From: Deltaproteobacteria bacterium
GTDB taxonomy: Bacteria > Desulfobacterota > DSM-4660 > Desulfatiglandales > HGW-15
Length of the DNA stretch: 8,779 nucleotides
Direction: 5' to 3'
Assembly (NCBI GenBank): GCA_024641835.1
Contig: JAHECH010000133.1
Span: forward strand, 1 to 8,779
Shown here: piece by piece, positions 1 to 6,574 of the stretch
Position numbering within the stretch: the stretch's first letter is position 1
Layout: the number at the start of each line of letters is the position of its first letter
Notes under the pieces: generated by a model
Database searches by the model: none
The model's input: the letters and a program-made list of their open reading frames with translations, nothing else
What the model was told of the DNA's origin: nothing
Translations under genes and position numbers: made by a program

Positions 1-187
1 AGGCCACGAAGTCGCGAGTTTCAACACGCAAAGACCTTCCTGGCCTGTATACCGTTTGCTTAAAGGGGATTGACTTTCTTCTGCTTCTGACTGCTTCTAA
101 GCCGTGTTTGAAGCCCTTCGTGGGCCCAATGCAAATATTATTTTTCAGTGTTTGATTTCATCTGTCAAGAAATTTTGCGTTGCCCAT

Positions 188-1582
188 TCATGAGGGAGGA
201 GAAGAGTTGTCTTCCGCTCCTTTGGGGATTTGGATGCTGAAGCGCTTCATTTTTCGCCAGAGGGTGGTAGGGTGAATGCCCATCTCCACAGCTGTCGCCG
301 TCCTGTTCCATTGATTTCGCTTCAAGGCTTCATAGATATAGCTTCTCTCCACGGTTTTCAGGGAACAAGTTTTTTCCTCGGCGGCGCTTTTGTTCGCGCC
401 CTGTCCGGTCTGCTTGAGATAGTCTGGAAGATGTTCCATCCCAATCAGGCCGTTCTTGCAGACCACCGTCCCATACTCAATGATGTTTTCCAGTTCCCTG
501 ATGTTTCCGGGGAAGGCGTGAGACATGAGAACCGGCAACACTTCAGCAGAAAGGCCTTGGATCTCCTTGCTATTCAACAGGCTGAATTTACGGATAAAAT
601 GCTCGATGAGAAGAGGGATATCCTCTTTCCGTTCCCTGAGAGGGGGCAAAACCAGCTTGACCACGTTGACGCGGTAGTAGAGATCCTGTCGGAATTTGCC
701 TTCTTCCACCAGTTCTTCCAGGTTCCTGTTGGTAGCGGCTACGATCCTGACGTCAGCCTTCTGGGATTTCGTACTGCCCAGCGGCTCGTAAGTCTTGTCT
801 TGAAGCACCCGCAGCAAACGAACCTGCAAGGCAGGAGAGATATCACCGATTTCATCCAGGAAAAGAGTCCCGCCATTGGCCAGGGCCAACCTTCCGGGCT
901 TATCTTTGAATGCAGTGCTGTGAGCGCCCTTTTCATAGCCGAACAGCTCTGATTCCAGGAGGGTATCCGGGAGAGATCCGCAATTGATGGTGATCAGGGG
1001 CCCGTTCTTTCTTGAACTGAGGGCGTGGATCGCCTTTGCAAAAAGCTCTTTGCCCGTACCGCTTTCTCCCTCTAGCAGGATCGTAGCGTCCGCGTCAGAC
1101 ACCTGCTCCAGCATTTGAAACAGACGCCGCATTTCTTTATTCTTGCTGATGATGTCTTGGAATGAATGCCGGCCCAGGAGTTCCTTGCGCAGTTCTTCCA
1201 CCACGCTCAAATCTCTGAAAGTCTCCACGCCTCCGATCACTTTTTCGTCCTGGTCTTTGAGGAGAGCCGTTGAAATACTGACAGGAATCCTGTCGCCCTG
1301 GTGATTGACAATGAAAACCGGCTGGCTCACCACAGGCTTTCCTGTCTTCATCGTGTGTTTCATTGCACATCGCTTTTCGCAGATGCTCGCTTTGAAGACT
1401 TCCCAGCAATACCGTCCTACTGCCTCGTCTTTCCTGATTCCCGTAATCTGTTCGGCAGAACGGTTGAAAGAAGTGATCGTTAGGCCGGAATCAACGGTGA
1501 AGACTCCGTCCGCAATGCTGTCCAGAATAATCCGGGTCTGATTTTCATTGTGTTGACTCATGCTACCATCCGAAACCGCCAT
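188..1582 (-). CDS. PAS-domain sigma54-dependent transcriptional activator (enhancer-binding protein, Fis-type HTH)
   Basis: Cytoplasmic enhancer-binding protein, 464 residues from the start chosen here. An N-terminal PAS sensor (about 16-126) carries a cysteine cluster, C59-x8-C68-x3-C72. The AAA+ sigma54-interaction domain has Walker A GESGTGKE (172-179), Walker B GGTLFLDE (237-244) and arginine-finger candidates in FRQDLYYR (298/304). A Fis-type helix-turn-helix (about 425-448, WNRTATAVEMGIHPTTLWRK) binds DNA. The sigma54-contacting loop, normally GAFTGA, reads GAHSTA (219-224), which is odd. An in-frame ATG exists at 1669, but the predicted sigma70 promoter lies inside that extension, so I prefer ATG 1582, preceded by a purine-rich AGAGAAGAAG; ATG 1561 is also possible. 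It is divergent from the metF-hdrA operon and probably controls it through the ATTGCA-N4-TGCAAT sites (inference). No receiver domain is present, so it is not a two-component response regulator. Confidence 0.93.
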   Translation of the reverse strand: MAVSDGSMSQHNENQTRIILDSIADGVFTVDSGLTITSFNRSAEQITGIRKDEAVGRYCWEVFKASICEKRCAMKHTMKTGKPVVSQPVFIVNHQGDRIPVSISTALLKDQDEKVIGGVETFRDLSVVEELRKELLGRHSFQDIISKNKEMRRLFQMLEQVSDADATILLEGESGTGKELFAKAIHALSSRKNGPLITINCGSLPDTLLESELFGYEKGAHSTAFKDKPGRLALANGGTLFLDEIGDISPALQVRLLRVLQDKTYEPLGSTKSQKADVRIVAATNRNLEELVEEGKFRQDLYYRVNVVKLVLPPLRERKEDIPLLIEHFIRKFSLLNSKEIQGLSAEVLPVLMSHAFPGNIRELENIIEYGTVVCKNGLIGMEHLPDYLKQTGQGANKSAAEEKTCSLKTVERSYIYEALKRNQWNRTATAVEMGIHPTTLWRKMKRFSIQIPKGAEDNSSPPS

Positions 1583-1625
1583 TACTTCTTCTCTCGCGCA
1601 ACAGGCTGCAAGGGACACGCGTCCT

Positions 1626-1641
1626 ATTGCATGTATGCAAA
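1626..1641. promoter_or_regulatory. Palindromic operator site 1 (ATTGCA-N4-TGCAAA)
   Basis: The sequence is ATTGCA-tgta-TGCAAA, one mismatch from perfect dyad symmetry. It belongs to a family of four 16-bp sites found only in this intergenic region. It touches the predicted -10 and covers the predicted start of the regulator gene, where a bound dimer would block transcription. The likely binder is the neighbouring Fis-type HTH regulator (inference). Confidence 0.65.
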
Positions 1642-1669
1642 AATTAGTCCCGGCCCAACAAATTGTCAA
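1641..1669 (-). promoter_or_regulatory. Predicted sigma70-type promoter of the regulator gene
   Basis: On the minus strand a perfect -35 TTGACA (1664-1669) is followed, after exactly 17 bp, by TAATTT (1641-1646), a weak -10 matching 3 of 6 consensus bases. Transcription would start near 1634, about 50 nt upstream of ATG 1582. The predicted start falls inside an ATTGCA-type palindrome, which suggests autorepression or autoregulation. The spacing and the -35 are good; the -10 is the weak part of the call. Confidence 0.5.
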
Positions 1670-1683
1670 TCCAATCCGTTAGA

Positions 1684-1973
1684 AACGTTCAAAAGTCTTT
1701 GCATGGGACCATCACACCCGGGAAGGGCTGGGGCCTTCTCTTGCGTTCCGAGGCTCCCGGGTTGGTCTTTTCTACGACTTATCCGCGAGGGAAACTTGCC
1801 CCCTCCACCGTTCCCCTCGCCTCGGCTCGGGGCCGGGGCTTCCCCCACAGATAAGTCGTGAAAAGACGGCGCCCTCCCGCCAGTCACTCCAGAAAAGACC
1901 CCAGCCCTTCCCGACGTGCGGCTCGCTGTAAGAGATTCCTTTTTGTGAGCGCATGTAAAAACTTTTGAACGTT
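1684..1973. repeat. 290-bp nested imperfect inverted repeat, MITE-like
   Basis: Three pairs of inverted blocks are nested in the right order. The outer arms 1684-1705 and 1952-1973 match at 20 of 22 bp and begin AACGTTCAAAAG. The middle arms 1719-1733 and 1899-1913 are identical over 15 bp (CGGGAAGGGCTGGGG). The inner arms 1766-1783 and 1850-1866 differ by one gap (TCTTTTC-ACGACTTATC). The core is GC-rich and contains a further small hairpin (1785-1820, GCGAGGG arms). No transposase and no clear target-site duplication are visible. It could be a non-autonomous element or a structured intergenic repeat. Confidence 0.6.
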
Positions 1974-2066
1974 ATCAATACGCTCTCCACCGCGAATATC
2001 GAGTTGGATCGTATCGTTTCCACAAGTAAGGTGCGGTCTCATTTATCCATAGAAGAGACGCATTCC

Positions 2067-2082
2067 ATTGCAGCGTTGCAAT
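2067..2082. promoter_or_regulatory. Palindromic activator site 2 (ATTGCA-N4-TGCAAT)
   Basis: Perfect 16-bp dyad ATTGCA-gcgt-TGCAAT. Its centre is about 380 bp upstream of the predicted sigma54 transcription start. This is far for a primary enhancer but compatible with DNA looping, or with an auxiliary site linking the operon control region to the regulator gene. Confidence 0.65.
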
Positions 2083-2283
2083 CATTGTCCGCCACGAGGT
2101 TTAGATTCTTTCAAGTTCAATGCCTCGGCTGGTGTCCTTTTATCAGCATTTCTTGTTTCAGGAGCAACAGGTCAAACAGATTCCATTATCACTCTGAACG
2201 CGGGTTGGACCTATCTTCCCTGCCAGATCATTTCATGTCCATTCACTCATCAGAAAAGGAAGAGAGTGCAATCCATAAGCTCA

Positions 2284-2299
2284 ATTGCATTCATGCAAT
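2284..2299. promoter_or_regulatory. Upstream activator site 3 (ATTGCA-N4-TGCAAT)
   Basis: Perfect dyad ATTGCA-ttca-TGCAAT centred about 165 bp upstream of the predicted sigma54 start at 2457, within the range usual for sigma54 enhancers. Its centre is 32 bp from the next site, close to three helical turns, so two activator dimers would sit on the same DNA face. This arrangement favours oligomerisation of a AAA+ activator. Confidence 0.75.
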
Positions 2300-2315
2300 G
2301 ACTTTGGCGGACGCT

Positions 2316-2331
2316 ATTGCAGGGGTGCAAT
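2316..2331. promoter_or_regulatory. Upstream activator site 4 (ATTGCA-N4-TGCAAT)
   Basis: Perfect dyad ATTGCA-gggg-TGCAAT centred about 133 bp upstream of the predicted sigma54 start. The N4 spacer differs in every copy while both arms are conserved. That pattern fits a protein-binding site better than a copied repeat. Confidence 0.75.
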
Positions 2332-2429
2332 CTTTTTCGTGTGAATCGGTCGCATTCTTCATCCAAATTTCCCTTTGGAAAAGGCCGTCTGTCTAGGTAT
2401 ACTGAGATGATGGGTTTTCCTGGAATGAT

Positions 2430-2446
2430 TTGGCATACCCAATGCA
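2430..2446 (+). promoter_or_regulatory. Sigma54 (-24/-12) promoter of the metF-like/hdrA/mvhD/metV/metF operon
   Basis: TTGGCATACCCAATGCA matches the RpoN consensus TGGCAC-N5-TTGC. The GG (2432-2433) and GC (2444-2445) doublets have the required spacing. The predicted start is near 2457, giving a leader of about 83 nt before ATG 2540. Paired palindromes at -165 and -133 and a sigma54 activator gene next door support the call. I saw no competing sigma70 promoter of similar quality just upstream of the operon. Confidence 0.8.
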
Positions 2447-2504
2447 AAAAAAGATTTCCTTGGTGTTTCGATTCGCAAATAGGGTGAAGAGCGAAGAGAT
2501 ATAA

Positions 2505-2543
2505 ATGGACTTCACTTGGAGGGGACAGAAAGGGGACGTATGA
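2505..2543 (+). CDS. Possible 12-codon leader peptide overlapping the first operon gene
   Basis: An ATG at 2505 opens a 12-codon frame (MDFTWRGQKGDV). Its TGA overlaps the ATG of the downstream metF-like gene as ATGA, the classic layout for translational coupling. A weak GAAGAG lies about 7 nt upstream. The frame contains the ribosome-binding purine runs of the next gene, so its translation could affect initiation there. An ORF this short can arise by chance, and I see no regulatory codon run or terminator pair. Confidence 0.2.
   Translation: MDFTWRGQKGDV
2529..2535 (+). promoter_or_regulatory. Ribosome-binding site fixing the start of the metF-like gene
   Basis: AAAGGGG lies 4 nt upstream of ATG 2540. 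A second purine block, GGAGGGG (2518-2524), sits further upstream. These favour ATG 2540 over the in-frame TTG at 2516, whose own upstream sequence has no Shine-Dalgarno match. Confidence 0.6.
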
Positions 2544-3412
2544 GCTTTCAGAAGAGATTATCATCGGGTGAGTTCTTGATCTTGGCTCAGATGAACACTC
2601 CCAAGGGGGTGAACATCTCTGAAATGGTCACCAATGCCCGGAAGATCAAGGAGCGGATTCATGCTGTCATCATTCCTGACATGGATAACGGAGTCATGAG
2701 AATGTGTGCCCTGGCAGGCGGCGTGCTCATACGCCAGCAGGGAATAGAACCTATCATCCATGTCTATGGGCGAGACAGAAACAGGATGGCTCTTCAGGGG
2801 GATGTTCTCGGAGCTCACGTGCTGGGCATACAGAATTTCATTGTCGTCCGAGGCGAAGACATGCCATACGGAGATCATGTGAATGCCAAGCCGGTAGACG
2901 ATCTCGACGAATTGGCCCTGCTCCAGGCGCTCCGAACCCTGGAGAAAGGTGTGGATATCGCTGGATTCGAGCTCAACGGCAGGCCCAGCTTTACTGTAGG
3001 TTGCATCATAAGGCCCTTTGCAGATGAACGGGAGCTGGATCAGGAGCTCGAGACGGCTCAGAAGAAAATTGAAGCTGGAGCTCAGTTCCTCATTTCGCCG
3101 TCCGTTTTCGACATGAATCGTTTTGTTTCTTTCATGGACAGAGCGAAAGGTCTGGGAGTGCCCATTATTCCCACTGTTTTTCTTCTGAAGACGGTTGGGA
3201 TTGCCAGATATATGGCCACCTATGAGCGCGGTGCGCACATTCCGGAGGAGATGATCAAGCGCATGCGGCAGGCGAAAGATCGTGAGCTGGAAGGCTTCAT
3301 CATCGCAGGCGAGACCATCAAGCACCTCAGGGGCATTGCCCAGGGTGTCCAGATCGTTACCCTGGGCTGGGAACACCGCCTCCCCACCATTCTGGACTAT
3401 GCAGGAATCTAA
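2540..3412 (+). CDS. Divergent methylenetetrahydrofolate reductase (MetF) family protein
   Basis: A 290-residue single-domain TIM-barrel flavoprotein of the MetF family, similar along its length to the MetF at the end of the operon. Shared motifs include GRDRNRMALQGDVLGA (77-92), TPKG (20-23), RPFAD (158-162) and the C-terminal LGWEHRLP. Compared by eye with the second MetF and with E. coli MetF, three folate-site positions differ: Glu28 is Gln17, Asp120 is Glu106 (RGED in place of GDHP) and Gln183 is Pro187. A stretch present in MetF 2 (about 145-155) is shortened. In E. coli, Glu28-to-Gln abolishes folate reduction while NADH oxidation persists, so this protein may be a flavin-carrying partner, act on another substrate or be regulatory (inference). 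It is the first gene after the sigma54 promoter; hdrA follows after about 70-105 nt. Confidence 0.88.
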   Translation: MSFQKRLSSGEFLILAQMNTPKGVNISEMVTNARKIKERIHAVIIPDMDNGVMRMCALAGGVLIRQQGIEPIIHVYGRDRNRMALQGDVLGAHVLGIQNFIVVRGEDMPYGDHVNAKPVDDLDELALLQALRTLEKGVDIAGFELNGRPSFTVGCIIRPFADERELDQELETAQKKIEAGAQFLISPSVFDMNRFVSFMDRAKGLGVPIIPTVFLLKTVGIARYMATYERGAHIPEEMIKRMRQAKDRELEGFIIAGETIKHLRGIAQGVQIVTLGWEHRLPTILDYAGI

Positions 3413-3481
3413 AGACCGTCTCGTGATCCCCGGCACGGATGAGATCCTCCGACGAAACAGGGATAAAAAAACCATTGCGAA

Positions 3482-6400
3482 ATGCACCTTAGGGATGAAG
3501 GGAATATAAGAATACAGATGACAGATCATGATCCTGAAAAAAAGAGCAACAGGGCTCTCGTGATTGGCGGCGGCCTTGGTGGGATCAAGGCTGCGCTCGA
3601 CCTGGCAGAGGCAGGCAAGGATGTGGTGCTGATCGACAAGGCGCCGGCCATTGGCGGCCTGATCACCCAACTCGACCGCACCTTTCCCACAAACAACTGT
3701 GATCTTTGCACCATCTCGCCCCATCTGGCCGAGAGCGGGAGGCAGCTTCATATCGAGCTTTTGCCCCTGACCGAGTTACTCGGTCTGGAAGGTGACCCAG
3801 GACGATTCAAGGTCACCCTGAAAAGGAGCCCCAGATTCATCGATTTGACCAAGTGCACGGCGTGCGGAGATTGCTTTAAGGCGTTTCCAGAGTGCGTCCT
3901 GTTCACGCCTGGTTTGGATCACAGGGCACCGACCTGCATGCGATATCCCCAGGCCACGCCCTATGCCTATTCCATTGACCTGGGGAAATGCGCAGACGTA
4001 GAGAAGCTCGCCGGCATTTGCCCTGCCCGCGCGATCATCCCGGACGAACCGGTGAAATCAGAGGAGCTTGAGGTGGGTTCCATCGTCCTGGCGCCCGGAG
4101 CGGCTTTGTTCGATCCATGCGTCCTGGAAGATTACGGCTATGGGGTCTACCCGAATGTCCTTACCGGGCTCGAATATGAACGAATCCTGTCCGCTTCTGG
4201 GCCAACTCTGGGCCAACTGGTAAGGCCTTCGGATGGAAAGCAGCCCAAGAGAATTGCCTGGATTCAGTGTGCGGGGTCGCGCGGCGTCAAGAAGCCCTCT
4301 CTCCCTTATTGCTCAAGCGCCTGCTGCATGTATGCTCTCAAAGAAGCGATCGTCACCAAGGAAAGATTCCAGGAGAGCATCGAGACCGTTATTTTTTATA
4401 TGGACATGAGAACCTCCGGAAAGGATTACGAACTGTATCTCCAGCGAGCCAAGGATGATTACCATGTCCGCTTTGAACGAACCCGGCCTCATACGGTCGA
4501 GGGGGAAGCGGAAACCGGGGATCTCTCCATCACCTACACGCCGATGGGGAGCGGCCTTCCGGGGAAGGACGGCCTTCCGAAGAAGGAAGTTTTCGATATG
4601 GTGGTCCTTTCTACGGGATTCGCCATTCCCACAGCCCTCCAGGATCTCGCCCAAAGGCTGGGGATCGAGTTGAATCATCACCATTTCGCGAAAACGGGAA
4701 CCTTTAGCCCAGTCGCAACGACACGACCGGGCATCTACGTTTGCGGCCTTTTCGAAAGCCCGAAGGATATCCCGGAAACCGTGGTTCAGGCAAGTGCTGC
4801 GGCCTGCATGGCCGCCAGCACCCTGGCGACCAGGGCCGAACCGATCGAAGATGAGGGGGATTTTCCTCCTGAGAGAGAGATCAGCACCGAGACACCCAGG
4901 ATAGGCGTTTTTCTCTGTGACTGTGGCTACAACATTGGCGGACTAATCAACGTCTCAGCCCTGGCTGACTATGCTCGAAAGCTTCCCCAGGTGGCAGTCT
5001 CCCAGGTGATAGGGCATGGCTGTTCCCGGGAATCGCTCGAGCAGATTCGGAGGAGCATTGAGGGAAAAAACCTCAACCGCGTGGTCATTGGGGGGTGTTC
5101 TCCCCGAACCCACGAGACTCTTTTTCAAGATACGGTCAGGAGGGCGGGGCTCAACAAATACCTGGTGGAGATCGCCAATATTCGCGATCAGGACACCTGG
5201 GTTCACCCGGATCAGCCTTTTGAAGCCTTGAACAAAGCCAAGGACTTGATTCGTATGGCCGCAGCAAGCGTGGCCCTGGCTCACCCCCTCACAGAGCACG
5301 TTTTGCCGATGAATAGAGATATTCTCGTTGTGGGCGGGGGCGTCACAGGTATGAACGCCGCTCTCACCCTGGCTGACCAGGGATTCAAAGTCTACCTCGT
5401 GGAAAGATCTGACCGACTCGGTGGGATTGCGAAGGACATCCGGAAGACGCTGGAAGGGGACGATGTGAGAGCCTACATGAAAGACCTCGTCCAGCGAACG
5501 ATGCATCATGAAAACATCCAGGTCCTGACGAGGTCTGTCATCGTAGACCACAGCGGCATGCCCGGGCTTTTCAGGACAGGATTGCAGGTTGGCCCTCAGA
5601 TGTTCTACCGCCAGATTACCCACGGAGTCACCGTCATCGCCACGGGAGCTCTCGCGAATCGGCCTCAGGAATATCTCCTGGATGATCACCGGGCGGTGCT
5701 GACGCAACTCGACCTGGATCAGGTGCTGGAGGATGACCCTGAAAAGCCCAAGAGCTGGGAAAAGGTGGTGATGGTTCAGTGTGTGGGTTCTCGTTGCCCC
5801 GACAATCCCAACTGCGCCCGGATTTGCTGCCAATCGGCGATGAAGAACGCCCTCCGGTTGCTGGATATCAACCCTGGACTCCAGATCTACGTGCTTTATC
5901 GGGATATGCGCACCTACGGATTCCAGGAGGACTATTACCGCAAGGCACGAGAGCGGGGGGTCCTTTTCTTTCCGTATGAAGCCTCGAATAAACCTTTGGT
6001 TCAGGCGAATGGGAACCAGGTGGATGTCTTTTTCAAGGATCCCGTTCTGAATAAAGAGATCAGGGTCTCTGCAGACTGTCTCGCGTTGAGCACGGGATTG
6101 ATCGCGGACGAAGAAGGGACCGAAGACCTGGCCATGATCTTCCGGCTTCCCAGGACCTCGGACGGTTATTTCCTGGAAGACCACGTGAAGCTTAGGCCTG
6201 TGGATCTGCCGGTTCCAGGATTCTTTGTTGCCGGCGCAGCTCATTCCCCGAAGACCATCCGCGAAAGCATTGTTCAGGCACAAGCCGCCGCAGGAAGGGC
6301 TCAAACCCTGCTCGCCAGAAATGTGATCAATTTGGGAGCGTCTGTGGCTCGGGTTGACGGCAAGAAGTGCGCCGCATGCCTGATCTGTGTGAGGGCATGC

Positions 6401-6574
6401 CCCTTTAGCGTGCCTTTCATCAACGCGGATGGATACTCCGAGATTGATCCGGCCAAATGCCATGGCTGCGGAGTCTGTGCTGCGGAATGTCCTGCGAAGG
6501 CCATACAGCTCATGCAGTACGAAGATGACCAGATCATGGCCAAAGTCGATGGGCTCTTAGAAAGGGTACTCTAG
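3482..6574 (+). CDS. hdrA: Double-length HdrA-like FAD/iron-sulfur protein
   Basis: A 1030-residue cytoplasmic flavin/iron-sulfur hub with two HdrA-type halves. Half 1 has a dinucleotide motif VIGGGLGG (27-34), TFPTNNCDLC with C73/C76, a ferredoxin-like CTACGDCFKAFPEC (125-138) with Phe135 where the fourth cysteine is expected, a second degenerate site C170/C180-Pro, IQCAGSR (261-267) and YCSSACC (276-282). Half 2 starts with the HdrA segment RIGVFLCDCGYNIGG (473-487), then CSPRTHE (539-545), a second FAD motif VVGGGVTG (616-623), VQCVGSR (765-771), LYRDMRTYGF (805-814) and two complete 4Fe-4S motifs at 963-974 and 993-1004. HdrA proteins distribute electrons by flavin-based bifurcation or confurcation; here the likely partners are MvhD and MetFV. 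Usual HdrA is about 650 residues; large forms occur in sulfate reducers. The start is uncertain: ATG 3482 lacks a good ribosome site and ATG 3518 (1018 residues) is an equal candidate. Confidence 0.92.
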   Translation: MHLRDEGNIRIQMTDHDPEKKSNRALVIGGGLGGIKAALDLAEAGKDVVLIDKAPAIGGLITQLDRTFPTNNCDLCTISPHLAESGRQLHIELLPLTELLGLEGDPGRFKVTLKRSPRFIDLTKCTACGDCFKAFPECVLFTPGLDHRAPTCMRYPQATPYAYSIDLGKCADVEKLAGICPARAIIPDEPVKSEELEVGSIVLAPGAALFDPCVLEDYGYGVYPNVLTGLEYERILSASGPTLGQLVRPSDGKQPKRIAWIQCAGSRGVKKPSLPYCSSACCMYALKEAIVTKERFQESIETVIFYMDMRTSGKDYELYLQRAKDDYHVRFERTRPHTVEGEAETGDLSITYTPMGSGLPGKDGLPKKEVFDMVVLSTGFAIPTALQDLAQRLGIELNHHHFAKTGTFSPVATTRPGIYVCGLFESPKDIPETVVQASAAACMAASTLATRAEPIEDEGDFPPEREISTETPRIGVFLCDCGYNIGGLINVSALADYARKLPQVAVSQVIGHGCSRESLEQIRRSIEGKNLNRVVIGGCSPRTHETLFQDTVRRAGLNKYLVEIANIRDQDTWVHPDQPFEALNKAKDLIRMAAASVALAHPLTEHVLPMNRDILVVGGGVTGMNAALTLADQGFKVYLVERSDRLGGIAKDIRKTLEGDDVRAYMKDLVQRTMHHENIQVLTRSVIVDHSGMPGLFRTGLQVGPQMFYRQITHGVTVIATGALANRPQEYLLDDHRAVLTQLDLDQVLEDDPEKPKSWEKVVMVQCVGSRCPDNPNCARICCQSAMKNALRLLDINPGLQIYVLYRDMRTYGFQEDYYRKARERGVLFFPYEASNKPLVQANGNQVDVFFKDPVLNKEIRVSADCLALSTGLIADEEGTEDLAMIFRLPRTSDGYFLEDHVKLRPVDLPVPGFFVAGAAHSPKTIRESIVQAQAAAGRAQTLLARNVINLGASVARVDGKKCAACLICVRACPFSVPFINADGYSEIDPAKCHGCGVCAAECPAKAIQLMQYEDDQIMAKVDGLLERVL

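Larger units (their letters stand above)
1583..2539. other. Long divergent intergenic regulatory region
   Basis: About 960 bp without a convincing gene separate the regulator from the operon. From left to right it holds the regulator's promoter with an overlapping palindrome (1626-1669), a nested inverted repeat (1684-1973), a solitary palindrome (2067-2082), a stretch with no structure I recognise (2083-2283), a palindrome pair (2284-2331), a short inverted repeat CCAAA-N6-TTTGG (2363-2378), the sigma54 promoter (2430-2446) and an untranslated leader of about 80 nt. Open frames here, the longest about 143 codons, lack family resemblance and run across these control sites. I found no clean IHF consensus between the palindrome pair and the promoter. 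Confidence 0.75.

Noticed and set aside
113..130. Candidate terminator for the regulator gene (GCCC-TTCGT-GGGC)
   Set aside because: The stem is only 4 bp and no T-run follows it in the direction of the minus-strand gene.
1..153. Possible 3' end of an upstream plus-strand gene (50 codons open from the window edge)
   Set aside because: The short translation has no recognisable family signature and all three frames close within the first 153 bases, so chance cannot be excluded.
230..952. 240-codon open frame on the plus strand opposite the regulator
   Set aside because: It is antisense to the conserved AAA+ domain, shows no family motif, and the minus-strand frame carries all expected sigma54-activator motifs.
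1684..1973. CRISPR array or tandem repeat
   Set aside because: The repeats are inverted and nested, not regularly spaced direct repeats, and no cas gene is present.
1965..2396. 143-codon open frame between the inverted repeat and the sigma54 promoter
   Set aside because: Its start lies inside the inverted repeat, it runs through three palindromic operator sites, has no convincing ribosome site, and its product resembles no family I know.
2332..2430. IHF site between the activator pair and the sigma54 promoter
   Set aside because: Such a site would be expected for looping, but no stretch matches the WATCAA-N4-TTR consensus well; CCAAA-N6-TTTGG at 2363-2378 is only a short inverted repeat.
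2561..3751. 396-codon minus-strand frame and the 502-codon minus-strand frame at 4955-6463
   Set aside because: Both are antisense to the well-supported metF-like and hdrA genes and have no recognisable domains; they look like composition shadows.
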